Source of the DNA: Streptomyces sp. Tue6028
GTDB lineage: Bacteria; Actinomycetota; Actinomycetes; Streptomycetales; Streptomycetaceae
Length of the DNA: 64,000 nucleotides
Direction: 5' to 3'
NCBI RefSeq assembly: GCF_002300165.1
Contig: NZ_MLCE01000019.1
Span: 310,001-374,000, forward strand
Within the stretch, counting starts at the first letter, position 1, and every line of letters starts with the position of its first letter. Below the pieces are notes generated by a model that had not been told where the DNA came from, did not search any database, and saw only the letters and a program-made list of their open reading frames with translations. Shown here in pieces: positions 40,906-48,851 of this stretch. The position numbers were made by a program, and so were the translations under genes.

Positions 40906-41328
40906 ATGGCACCCACGGCAGACGACACCATCCAGGCGGCGGGCTGCGTCCTGTGGCGTCGCTCCCCGTTCGACGGGGAGCTGGAGATCTGCCTCGTGCA
41001 CCGGCCGAAGTACGACGACTGGTCGCACCCGAAGGGCAAGCTGAAGCGCGGCGAGGACCCGCTCACGGGGGCGGTCCGCGAGGTGGAGGAGGAGACGGGG
41101 TACGTCGCCGCCCCGGGCGCCGCCCTCCCCGCGCTCCACTACCTCGTCGGCGGCCGCCCCAAGGAGGTCCGCTACTGGGCGGCCGAGGCGGTGAATGGCC
41201 ATTTCACGCCGAACCGCGAAGTCGACCGAGTCCTGTGGCTCTCCCCCACGGCGGCCCGTCACCGTCTGACCCAGCCCCGGGACCGCGACCTGGTCGACGC
41301 CCTGCCGGACGTGCTGCACCTGGCCTAG
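40906..41328 (+). CDS. Nudix hydrolase
   Basis: A 140-residue protein with a perfect Nudix box GKLKRGEDPLTGAVREVEEETGYV (G-x5-E-x7-REVxEE-x-G-Y). It resembles the N-terminal half of MutT1-type enzymes (IQAAGCVLWRRSPFDGELEICLVHRPKYDDWSHPKGKL), but lacks the phosphatase-like second domain those have. Such enzymes hydrolyse 8-oxo-dGTP, diadenosine or inositol polyphosphates. It starts ten bases after the CHAD gene behind GAGGGAG, in the ppk operon, so a polyphosphate- or nucleotide-linked substrate is plausible. Confidence 0.9.
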   Translation: MAPTADDTIQAAGCVLWRRSPFDGELEICLVHRPKYDDWSHPKGKLKRGEDPLTGAVREVEEETGYVAAPGAALPALHYLVGGRPKEVRYWAAEAVNGHFTPNREVDRVLWLSPTAARHRLTQPRDRDLVDALPDVLHLA

Positions 41329-41553
41329 GGACTCCTGCTCCCGGCAGAGGATCACCTTCCGCCCGGTACATACCGCCCTCTCCGGCGTGCATGTGCCGGG
41401 CGATCGCCGTTCTGCGCTTCTCTAGGCCGTTCACGACGAAATCTGAATGATTCCGTGCATATGCCTAGAGTTGTCGGTGGGACCCGAGTTGCCGGAAACC
41501 GACCTGTGTCCTCGACGTAAGCGTTCCGTGACCTCACCGCACCGTCCGCAGGG

Positions 41554-41597
41554 GTTCACCCCCCGTTCACTTATGGCCATCGGCGGCTTCACCTGTT
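41554..41597 (+). promoter_or_regulatory. PHO box (PhoP-binding 11-bp direct repeats) of pstS
   Basis: Four 11-bp direct-repeat units begin at 41554 (GTTCACCCCCC), 41565 (GTTCACTTATG), 41576 (GCCATCGGCGG) and 41587 (CTTCACCTGTT). Three keep the TTCAC core of the Streptomyces PhoP consensus; the third unit is degenerate. A possible -10 box TAATTT (41603-41608) follows. This predicts PhoP activation of pstSCAB under phosphate limitation. The rest of the 382-base gap from 41329 shows no gene. Confidence 0.85.
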
Positions 41598-41710
41598 CTG
41601 CCTAATTTCGGCCTTACCCGGTGCGGAGCGCCTTCTCGACGGAGCCTCCGCATACACCGAACCTCGCACGCCGCCAACCTGACGGCGGCTCCTGGAAGGA
41701 ACTCCCGAAA

Positions 41711-42844
41711 GTGAAGCTTCAGCGCAAGAACCGGCTTCGCGCCCTCTCGCTCGGTGCTGTCGCCGTCTCCGGCGCCCTGGCCCTCACGGCGTGCGGCTCG
41801 GACGACACCGGCAAGGACAACGGTGGCGGCAGCTCGTCGGCGGCCAGCAACAACAGCGCCATCAAGTGCGACGGCGCCAAGGGCCAGCTCCAGGCCTCCG
41901 GCTCTTCCGCCCAGAAGAACGCGATCGACGCCTGGGTCAAGGCCTACACGGCCGCCTGCAAGGACGTCCAGATCAACTACAACCCGACGGGTTCGGGCGC
42001 CGGCGTCACGGCGTTCACCCAGGGCCAGACCGCGTTCGCCGGTTCCGACTCGCCCCTCAAGCCCGAAGAGGCCACCGCGGCCAAGAAGGCGTGCGGCGGC
42101 AACGCCGCGGTCGACCTGCCCATGGTCGGTGGCCCCATCGCCATCGGTTACAACCTCCCGGGTGTCGACAACCTCGTCCTGGACGCCTCGACGATCGCCA
42201 AGATCTTCGACGGCAAGATCAAGACGTGGAACGACGACGCGATCGCCAAGCTGAACCCCGACGCGAAGCTCCCCAGCACCAAGATCCAGGCGTTCCACCG
42301 CTCGGACGAGTCCGGCACCACGGACAACTTCACCAAGTACCTGAAGGCCGTCTCCCCGTCGGACTGGAAGTACTCGGGCGGCAAGGCCTGGCAGGCGAAG
42401 GGCGGCCAGTCCGCTCAGGGCTCCTCCGGCCTCGCCCAGCAGGTGAAGCAGACCGCGGGCGCGATCTCGTACTTCGAGCTCTCCTACGCCGCTGACGGCA
42501 TCAGCACCGTCGACCTCAAGACGGAGGCCGCCACCCCGGTCAAGGCCACCGTCGAGAACGCCACCAAGGCGATCTCCACCGCCAAGGTCGCCGGCGTCGG
42601 CAACGACCTGGCCCTGGAGCTGAACTACAAGCCGACTGCCGAGGGCGCCTACCCGCTCACGCTGGTCACCTACGAGATCGTCTGCGAGAAGGGCAACAAG
42701 GCCGACACCCTGGCCGCCACCAAGTCCTTCCTCAACTACGTCGCGAGCGAGGACGGTCAGAAGCTCCTGACCGACGCGCAGTACGCGCCGATCCCCGCCG
42801 AGATCATCACCAAGGTTCGTTCCACCGTCTCGAACCTGAGCTGA
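41711..42844 (+). CDS. pstS: PstS, phosphate-binding lipoprotein
   Basis: A 377-residue exported lipoprotein that captures phosphate for the PstCAB importer. The signal sequence VKLQRKNRLRALSLGAVAVSGALALTACG ends in the lipobox LTAC, so Cys is lipidated. The mature protein opens with a Ser/Gly/Asn linker and then shows phosphate-binding segments ASGSSAQKNAIDAW, GSGAGVTAF and FHRSDESGTTDNF. The GTG at 41711 follows GGAAGGA and gives the family-typical start; upstream in-frame starts were rejected. It is separated from pstC by 95 bases. Confidence 0.95.
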   Translation: MKLQRKNRLRALSLGAVAVSGALALTACGSDDTGKDNGGGSSSAASNNSAIKCDGAKGQLQASGSSAQKNAIDAWVKAYTAACKDVQINYNPTGSGAGVTAFTQGQTAFAGSDSPLKPEEATAAKKACGGNAAVDLPMVGGPIAIGYNLPGVDNLVLDASTIAKIFDGKIKTWNDDAIAKLNPDAKLPSTKIQAFHRSDESGTTDNFTKYLKAVSPSDWKYSGGKAWQAKGGQSAQGSSGLAQQVKQTAGAISYFELSYAADGISTVDLKTEAATPVKATVENATKAISTAKVAGVGNDLALELNYKPTAEGAYPLTLVTYEIVCEKGNKADTLAATKSFLNYVASEDGQKLLTDAQYAPIPAEIITKVRSTVSNLS

Positions 42845-42939
42845 CCCGAGTGTGCGGCCCGCCTCACCGAGGCGGGCCGCACCGTCCGGTGCACCGCCGC
42901 CTGGAGCCGCCATCCGGCTCCGCAGACCGGAGACTCACG

Positions 42940-43947
42940 ATGGACATATCGACTCAGAACACCGAAGCGCCTCCCCCCACCCCACCGCGTTCCACCGCCG
43001 TGCACAAGCGCACGGCCCGTGGCGCCACCCGCCCCGGAGACCGGATCTTCCTCGGCCTCTCCCGCGGGTCCGGCATCCTCCTCCTGGTGATCATGGCCGC
43101 CATCGCGGTCTTCCTCACCTACCGCGCCGCCCTCGCGATCAGCAAGGACGACGCGAACTTCCTCACCGCTTTCGAGTGGAACACCAACCTCGAGCCGCCG
43201 ACCTTCGGCATCGCGGTCCTGGCCTTCGGCACGGTGGTCTCCGCGATCATCGCCATGGCCCTCGCGGTCCCGGTCGCCGTCGGCATCGCGCTGTTCATCA
43301 CGCACTACGCGCCCCGCAGGCTCGGCGGCCCCATCGCGTACGTGATCGACCTGCTCGCCGCCGTCCCGTCCATCGTGTACGGCCTCTGGGGCGCCATCGT
43401 CCTCGTGCCGCACATGACCGGCCTGTTCGGCTGGCTCGACCACTACTTCGGCTGGACCGGCATCTTCGAGTGGCAGGGCGGAGCGCCCCGCTCGATGCTC
43501 ACCGTCGGCATCCTGCTCGCGATCATGATCCTTCCGATCATCACCAACGTGAGCCGCGAGGTCTTCCGCCAGGCGCCGCAGATGCACCAGGAGGCCGCGC
43601 TGGCCCTCGGTGCCACGCGCTGGGAAGTCATCCGCATGTCGGTGCTGCCCTTCGGCCGCTCCGGTGTGATCTCCGCGTCGATGCTCGGCCTCGGCCGCGC
43701 GCTCGGCGAGACGATGGCCGTCGCCACCGTGCTCTCCCCGACCTTCGACATCAGCGCCAGCCTGCTCGACCCGGGCGGCGGCACGTTCGCGCAGAACATC
43801 GCGAGCAAGTTCAACGAGGCCACCACGTTCGGCCAGGACGCCCTGATCGCCTCGGGTCTCGTCCTGTTCGTCATCACTCTGCTGGTCAACGGCGCGGCGC
43901 GCATGATCATCAACCGCCGCAAGGAGTACTCGGGGGCCAACGCATGA
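42940..43947 (+). CDS. pstC: PstC, phosphate ABC transporter permease
   Basis: A 335-residue permease with six helices, after a Pro-rich and basic cytoplasmic tail (1-45). The EAA loop reads QEAALALGATRWEVIRMSVLPFGRSGVISASMLGLGRALGETMAV, the binding-protein-dependent permease signature. It pairs with PstA to form the channel. The ATG at 42940 was chosen for the typical MDISTQNTEAPP start. The stop codon overlaps pstA by ATGA. Confidence 0.95.
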   Translation: MDISTQNTEAPPPTPPRSTAVHKRTARGATRPGDRIFLGLSRGSGILLLVIMAAIAVFLTYRAALAISKDDANFLTAFEWNTNLEPPTFGIAVLAFGTVVSAIIAMALAVPVAVGIALFITHYAPRRLGGPIAYVIDLLAAVPSIVYGLWGAIVLVPHMTGLFGWLDHYFGWTGIFEWQGGAPRSMLTVGILLAIMILPIITNVSREVFRQAPQMHQEAALALGATRWEVIRMSVLPFGRSGVISASMLGLGRALGETMAVATVLSPTFDISASLLDPGGGTFAQNIASKFNEATTFGQDALIASGLVLFVITLLVNGAARMIINRRKEYSGANA

Positions 43948-45002
43948 GCACCGCACCCCTCACCGACAAGCGCCCCAGCACGCTGCGCGGCGCCAGCCTC
44001 CCGAAGTGGTCCCCGTGGGCCATCGCCGCGGGATCCGTCGCCCTCGCCGTGGGCATCGGCCTGGCCGCGGCGCTCGACAGCAAGGTCCAGTGGGGCCTGA
44101 TCGCCGCGCTCCTGTTCGTCTTCGGCACGTACGGCATCGCCGCGCGCGTCGAGGGCCGCCGTCAGGCCAAGGACCGCGTCGCCACCAGCCTGGTCTGGGT
44201 CTGCTTCATCGTCGCCGTCGTCCCGCTGGCCTCCCTGATCTGGGAGACCGTCAAGCGCGGTGTGAAGGCCTTCGACCTCTACTTCCTGAGCCACTCCATG
44301 GGTGTGGTGGCCGACAACGAGCCCGGTGGCGGTATCTACCACGCCCTCCTCGGCACCCTGGAGCAGGTGGGCATCGCGACCCTGATCTCCGTGCCGATCG
44401 GTGTGCTCACCGCGATCTACCTCGTCGAGTACGGACGGGGCAAGCTCGCCCGCGCCGTCACCTTCTTCGTCGACGTCATGACGGGTGTCCCGTCGATCGT
44501 CGCCGGTCTGTTCATCCTCAGCTTCTGGATCCTGATCCTGGACATGGGCTACTCCGGCTTCGCCGGCGCGCTCGCCCTGTCGATCCTGATGATGCCCGTG
44601 GTGGTCCGCTCCACCGAGGAGATGCTCAAGCTCGTTCCGAACGAGCTGCGCGAGGCCTCCCTCGCGCTGGGCGTCCCGAAGTGGCGCACGATCATCAAGG
44701 TGGTTCTGCCGACGTCCATCGGCGGTATCACCACGGGCGTGATGCTCGCCGTCGCACGTATCACCGGTGAGACGGCTCCCGTGCTGCTGTTGGTGTGGGG
44801 TACGAACTTCATCAACAACAACCCGTTCTCGGGCCCGCAGGCCTCGCTTCCGCTGTACATCTACCGGCAGTACAGCGCCGGGACCGAAGTGGCCTACGAC
44901 CGGGCCTGGGCAGCGGCACTCGCGCTCATCGCCTTCGTCATGATCCTCAACCTGGCGGCGCGTGGCATCGCGCGCTGGAAGGCACCCAAGACGGGCCGCT
45001 GA
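43944..45002 (+). CDS. pstA: PstA, phosphate ABC transporter permease
   Basis: A 352-residue permease with about six to eight helices and the EAA loop REASLALGVPKWRTIIKVVLPTSIGGITTGVMLAVARITGETAPVLLL. Two extra N-terminal helices precede the core (about 22-75), usual for actinobacterial PstA. The ATG overlaps the pstC stop codon, so translation is coupled. Confidence 0.95.
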   Translation: MSTAPLTDKRPSTLRGASLPKWSPWAIAAGSVALAVGIGLAAALDSKVQWGLIAALLFVFGTYGIAARVEGRRQAKDRVATSLVWVCFIVAVVPLASLIWETVKRGVKAFDLYFLSHSMGVVADNEPGGGIYHALLGTLEQVGIATLISVPIGVLTAIYLVEYGRGKLARAVTFFVDVMTGVPSIVAGLFILSFWILILDMGYSGFAGALALSILMMPVVVRSTEEMLKLVPNELREASLALGVPKWRTIIKVVLPTSIGGITTGVMLAVARITGETAPVLLLVWGTNFINNNPFSGPQASLPLYIYRQYSAGTEVAYDRAWAAALALIAFVMILNLAARGIARWKAPKTGR

Positions 45003-45050
45003 CGCGGCCGATCAGCGACCCGAAACCTTGCGAAAGAAGCAGTGATAGAC

Positions 45051-45827
45051 ATGGCCAAGCGCATCGACGTGAGCGGGCTCACCGCCTACTACGGCGCCCA
45101 CCGGGCGATCGAAGACATCTCCATGACGGTCGAGCCCCGCTCCGTGACGGCCTTCATCGGCCCCTCCGGCTGCGGCAAGTCGACCTTCCTGCGCACCCTG
45201 AACCGCATGCACGAGGTCACCCCCGGTGGCCGCGTCGAGGGCAAGGTGCTCCTGGACGACGAGGACCTGTACGGCACGGGAGTCGACCCGGTCGCCGTGC
45301 GCCGCACCATCGGCATGGTCTTCCAGCGCCCCAACCCCTTCCCCACGATGTCGATCTTCGACAACGTCGCGGCGGGCCTGCGCCTGAACGGCTCCTACAA
45401 GAAGTCCGAGCTGAACGACGTCGTCGAGAAGTCCCTCAAGGGCGCCAACCTCTGGAACGAGGTCAAGGACCGCCTGAACAAGCCCGGCTCGGGCCTGTCC
45501 GGTGGTCAGCAGCAGCGTCTGTGCATCGCGCGGGCGATCGCCGTGGAGCCCCAGGTCCTCCTCATGGACGAGCCCTGCTCGGCCCTCGACCCCATCTCCA
45601 CCCTCGCCATCGAGGACCTGATCGGGGAGCTCAAGGAGCGCTTCACGATCGTCATCGTGACGCACAACATGCAGCAGGCCGCCCGCGTGTCCGACCGCAC
45701 CGCGTTCTTCAACCTGTCCGCGGTCGGCCAGCCCGGCCGCCTCATAGAGATCGACGACACGGAGCGCATCTTCTCCAACCCGTCGGTCCAGGCCACGGAG
45801 GACTACATCTCGGGCCGCTTCGGCTGA
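45051..45827 (+). CDS. pstB: PstB, phosphate ABC transporter ATPase
   Basis: A 258-residue ATPase with Walker A GPSGCGKSTFL, Q-loop VFQRPNPFP (the PstB-type RPNPFP), signature GLSGGQQQRLCIARAI, Walker B LLMDEPCSALDP and switch His in VTHNMQQA. The length is standard. It energises PstCA. The gene is followed within 25 bases by two hairpins that end the pst operon. No phoU follows directly; a DUF47 gene is found across the convergent gap. Confidence 0.96.
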   Translation: MAKRIDVSGLTAYYGAHRAIEDISMTVEPRSVTAFIGPSGCGKSTFLRTLNRMHEVTPGGRVEGKVLLDDEDLYGTGVDPVAVRRTIGMVFQRPNPFPTMSIFDNVAAGLRLNGSYKKSELNDVVEKSLKGANLWNEVKDRLNKPGSGLSGGQQQRLCIARAIAVEPQVLLMDEPCSALDPISTLAIEDLIGELKERFTIVIVTHNMQQAARVSDRTAFFNLSAVGQPGRLIEIDDTERIFSNPSVQATEDYISGRFG

Positions 45828-45849
45828 CCGGCCCGTCCTCCCCGAGAAC

Positions 45850-45924
45850 CCTCGCGGTGCTGCATGGCGGTGCCACCGCGAGGAAGAAGAAGGGCCCGCC
45901 CCCTGGCTCCCGGGGGGCGGGCCC
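45850..45924. terminator. Two consecutive hairpins ending the pst operon
   Basis: CCTCGCGGTG (45850-45859) pairs with 45874-45883 (perfect 10 bp). The second, GGGCCCGCCCCC (45892-45903), pairs with 45913-45924 (perfect 12 bp, 9-base loop) and is followed by GATTCTTTT, a true intrinsic-type T run. AAGAAG before and ATTCTT after extend the second stem, so it should work on both strands. Confidence 0.85.
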
Positions 45925-46003
45925 GATTCTTTTCCTTACCCGAACAGCCGGCTACGGCCCTTCCGGAACGAGGGGGGCTTCACCGTCCGGAACACGGGGG
46001 GGC

Positions 46004-46215
46004 TTCAGCCCGTCCGACGCTTGAGGACAAGGCCGTCCAGGCCGATGCATTTCAGCCCGTCCGACGCTTGAGGACAAGGCCGTCCAGGCCGATGCATTTC
46101 AGCCCGTCCGGCGCTTGAGGACAAGGCCGTCCAGGCCGATGCATTTCAGCCCGTCCGGCGCTTGAGGACAAGGCCGTCCAGGCCGATCCGGGGGTCCGGG
46201 GGCGGAGCCCCCGGG
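46004..46215. repeat. Four tandem copies of a 47-bp interspersed element plus GC hairpin
   Basis: Units beginning TTCAGCCCGTCCG start at 46004, 46051, 46098 and 46145, an exact 47-base period; the fourth lacks its last three bases. Copies 1-2 have CCGACGC and copies 3-4 CCGGCGC, so they amplified in pairs. The array runs into a hairpin word GGGGGCGGAGCCCCC (46199-46213). The reverse complement of this composite occurs at 23124-23283. Both sites are in gaps between convergent genes. The rest of the 450-base gap has no gene. Confidence 0.88.
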
Positions 46216-46277
46216 AACAAGGGACGGGCACGGGCGGAGGGGGCGAAAACCCTTCCCCCCACCCCGGGCGCCGAACC

Positions 46278-47276
46278 CTAGAGGAACGCCAGGTTCACGA
46301 CCCAGAAGCTGGCGGCAGCCACCACCGCAGCGGCCGGCATGGTGATGAACCACCCGAGCACGATGTTCTTGGCGACCCCCCACCGCACGGCGTTCACCCG
46401 CTTCGTCGCCCCGACACCCATGATCGCGGAGGTGATGACATGCGTGGTCGAGATCGGCGCCTTGAACAGGAACGCGGTGACGAACATGATTGACGCCCCC
46501 GTCGTCTCCGCGGCGAACCCCTGCGGCGGATCGAGCTCGATGATCTTCCGCCCCAGCGTCCGCATGATGCGCCACCCACCCGCGTAGGTGCCGAGCGACA
46601 GCATCACCGCACAGGCGATCTTCACCCACACCGGGATCGGGTCGTCGGCGCCCTGCACGTCACCGATGACGAGGGCCATCACCACGATGCCCATCGTCTT
46701 CTGCGCGTCCTGGAGACCGTGCCCGAGCGCCATGCCGGCCGCCGACACGGTCTGGGCTATCCGGAACCCGCGCTTGGCCTTGTGCGGGTTGGCCCTGCGG
46801 AAGATCCACATGATCGCGCACATGACCAGGTAGCCGACGATCAGACCGACGATCGGCGACAGGAACATCGGGATGACGATCTTGTCGAGGACGCCGGACC
46901 AGAGAACGGTCGTACCCCCCGCGAGCGCCGCCCCCACGAGCCCGCCGAACAACGCGTGCGAGGAGGACGACGGAAGCCCGAAGTACCAGGTGATGAGGTT
47001 CCAGACGATCGCCCCGATGAGCGCGGCGAAGAGGATGCCCATCCCCTTGCCGCCCTCGGGCGTCTCGATCAGCCCCTTGCTGACGGTGTGCGCGACACCA
47101 CTGCCGAGGAAGGCGCCCGCGAGGTTCATCACGGCGGCCATGGCGAGCGCGGCCCGCGGGGTCAGTGCCCGCGTGGACACCGACGTGGCGATGGCGTTCG
47201 CCGAGTCGTGGAAGCCGTTCGTGTACGTGAATCCGAGCGCGACACCGATGGTCACGATCAGCGCGAAGGTGTCCAC
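46278..47276 (-). CDS. pit: Low-affinity inorganic phosphate transporter, Pit family
   Basis: A 332-residue membrane transporter of the PiT (PHO4) family, which imports metal-phosphate with protons. The duplicated signature is present: GFTYTNGFHDSANAIATSVSTRAL near the N terminus and GFAAETTGASIMFVTAFLFKAPISTTHVITSAIMGVG near the C terminus. About nine to ten helices are visible. The GTG start lies six bases after the stop codon of the upstream DUF47 gene, so they form one operon. In S. coelicolor a Pit gene with this neighbourhood is called pitH1. It converges with pstB, putting both uptake systems side by side. Confidence 0.94.
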   Translation of the reverse strand: MDTFALIVTIGVALGFTYTNGFHDSANAIATSVSTRALTPRAALAMAAVMNLAGAFLGSGVAHTVSKGLIETPEGGKGMGILFAALIGAIVWNLITWYFGLPSSSSHALFGGLVGAALAGGTTVLWSGVLDKIVIPMFLSPIVGLIVGYLVMCAIMWIFRRANPHKAKRGFRIAQTVSAAGMALGHGLQDAQKTMGIVVMALVIGDVQGADDPIPVWVKIACAVMLSLGTYAGGWRIMRTLGRKIIELDPPQGFAAETTGASIMFVTAFLFKAPISTTHVITSAIMGVGATKRVNAVRWGVAKNIVLGWFITMPAAAVVAAASFWVVNLAFL

Positions 47277-47282
47277 GAAGCC

Positions 47283-47903
47283 TCAGGACTCCTTGACCGC
47301 GATGGTCTCCACGGTGTTCGCCACGTGTTCGAACGCGTCGGCCGCTTCCTCCAGCACGTCCACGATCTGCTTGAGCTTCAGCACCTCGATGGCGTCGTAC
47401 TTGCCGTTGAAGAGGTGGGCGAGCAGCTTGCGGTGGATCTGGTCGGCCTGGTTCTCCAGACGATTGACCTCGATCCAGTACTCGGTGAGATTGTCCATGG
47501 TGCGCAGGTTCGGCATGGCCTCCGCGGTCAGCTCCGCGGCCCGGGCCAGCACCTCGATCTGCTGCTCGACGCCCTTGGGCAGTTCCTCGACGTTGTAGAG
47601 GACGACCAGGTCGACGGCCTCCTCCATGAAGTCCATGATGTCGTCGAGGGACGAGGCCAGGTTGTAGATGTCCTCGCGGTCGAACGGCGTGATGAAGGAG
47701 GAGTTCAGCTGGTGGAAGATCGCGTGCGTCGCGTCGTCACCGGCGTGTTCCGCTGCCCGCATACGCTCTGCGATCTCGGCCCGGGCGGAGGCGTCCGCCC
47801 CGAGCAGTTCCATCAGGAGTTTCGAGCCCGTGACGATGTTGTCCGCGGATGCGGAGAACATGTCGTAGAAGCTCGTCTCCCTGGGGGTCAGACGAAAGCG
47901 CAC
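47283..47903 (-). CDS. DUF47/PhoU-like regulator of the Pit transporter
   Basis: A 206-residue helical protein of the DUF47 (PhoU-div) family. The metal-binding helices typical of PhoU folds are seen in AEHAGDDATHAIFHQLNSSFITPFDREDIYNLASSLDDIMDFMEEAVD and RLENQADQIHRKLLAHLF. DUF47 genes almost always precede pit genes and are thought to control Pit activity. It starts with GTG at 47903 and shares its promoter region with the divergent csoR gene; TAGCAT on the reverse strand near 47940 is a possible -10. Confidence 0.92.
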   Translation of the reverse strand: MRFRLTPRETSFYDMFSASADNIVTGSKLLMELLGADASARAEIAERMRAAEHAGDDATHAIFHQLNSSFITPFDREDIYNLASSLDDIMDFMEEAVDLVVLYNVEELPKGVEQQIEVLARAAELTAEAMPNLRTMDNLTEYWIEVNRLENQADQIHRKLLAHLFNGKYDAIEVLKLKQIVDVLEEAADAFEHVANTVETIAVKES

Positions 47904-48069
47904 GTGGGGTCCTCGGGGTGCTTCGGTTCGGTCAGGCTGATGCTAGGCGCATCATCCGGCCACGGCTAATGGGCCGTCCCCCAGTGTCGCCCATCGGGCA
48001 CAGTGATCAGCACAGGGTCCGGTTCCGGCTTCGGGCAAGGGCTCCATACCCAGCAAAGTTCGATACCAT

Positions 48070-48086
48070 ATACCCACCAGGGGTAT
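48070..48086. promoter_or_regulatory. CsoR operator
   Basis: ATACCC (48070-48075) and GGGTAT (48081-48086) form a perfect dyad around five bases, matching the ATACCC-GGGTAT core of actinobacterial CsoR boxes. It lies 20 bases before the csoR start codon and predicts copper-relieved autorepression. Confidence 0.85.
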
Positions 48087-48105
48087 CAGTTGGCGGGAGG
48101 ACGCG

Positions 48106-48492
48106 ATGACGACCACAGAGGCCGGCGCGACGGCACCCTCCGGCGAGACCGAGGCCGTCGAGGGACCTGCCGGAGGGACTCCGGAGGTCGTGACGGATCA
48201 CGACCGCGGGATCCACGGCTACCACAAGCAGAAGGACGAGCACCTCAAGCGTCTGCGCCGTATCGAAGGCCAGATCAGGGGCCTGCAGCGCATGGTCGAC
48301 GAGGACGTCTACTGCATCGACATACTCACCCAGGTGTCGGCCTCCACGAAGGCGCTGCAGTCCTTCGCGCTCCAGCTCCTGGAGGAGCACCTGCGCCACT
48401 GCGTCGCGGACGCGGCCCTCAAGGGCGGCGACGAGATCGACGCGAAGGTCGAGGAGGCGACCAAGGCGATCGGTCGGCTGCTGCGTACCTGA
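48106..48492 (+). CDS. csoR: CsoR, copper-sensing repressor
   Basis: A 128-residue CsoR/RcnR-family helical repressor. The copper ligands fall at C70 (DVYCIDIL), H95 and C99 (EEHLRHCV), with the same spacing as the C75/H100/C104 triad of S. lividans CsoR. The N-terminal 35 residues are an acidic disordered tail. Cu(I) binding releases CsoR from DNA and turns on copper efflux genes; none of those is in the window. GGGAGG lies five bases before the ATG, and a CsoR box overlaps the promoter. Confidence 0.94.
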   Translation: MTTTEAGATAPSGETEAVEGPAGGTPEVVTDHDRGIHGYHKQKDEHLKRLRRIEGQIRGLQRMVDEDVYCIDILTQVSASTKALQSFALQLLEEHLRHCVADAALKGGDEIDAKVEEATKAIGRLLRT

Positions 48493-48568
48493 CCCGGACC
48501 GGGCCGGCCGCCCAAGGGACACGGTTCCGGCCGTACCCGCATTCCGTTTCCGCGCGGCGGGAGGTGAC

Positions 48569-48751
48569 CTACGCCTCCCGCGCGCCCCGTTCGCGGGCGC
48601 GTTCTTCGGCCACTTTCAGCACCTCGTCGATGCTCTCAAGACTGAGCCGGTCCTCGTGGGCGGCCGAGGCCGCGATGATCAGCTCCCCGCACAGCTCGAT
48701 CTCGGCGAGGGCCACGTGGTCCTGAACTGCCGTACCGCCGACCGGAGCCAC
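48569..48751 (-). CDS. Small acidic conserved-looking protein
   Basis: A 60-residue protein starting MAPVGGTAVQDHVALAEIELCGELIIAASA and ending with a charged helix (ESIDEVLKVAEERARERGAREA). The GTG at 48751 has GGAAGAGG eight bases upstream, better than either in-frame ATG just before it. It looks fully helical and soluble, with one Cys. No function is known; the layout recalls short Streptomyces proteins of unknown role near CsoR. It converges with csoR. Confidence 0.7.
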   Translation of the reverse strand: MAPVGGTAVQDHVALAEIELCGELIIAASAAHEDRLSLESIDEVLKVAEERARERGAREA

Positions 48752-48851
48752 GTGCATCACCTCTTCCTGCCGTCACCGACTTCCTAGAGTAGGGAGCGGC
48801 CTACACACCGCGCATGGCACGGAAGGGCCATTTCCGGCCCGTCCCTGGAAG

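Noticed and set aside
46004..46191. The 47-bp tandem array considered as a CRISPR
   Set aside because: Units are contiguous with no variable spacers between constant repeats, and no cas genes are near.
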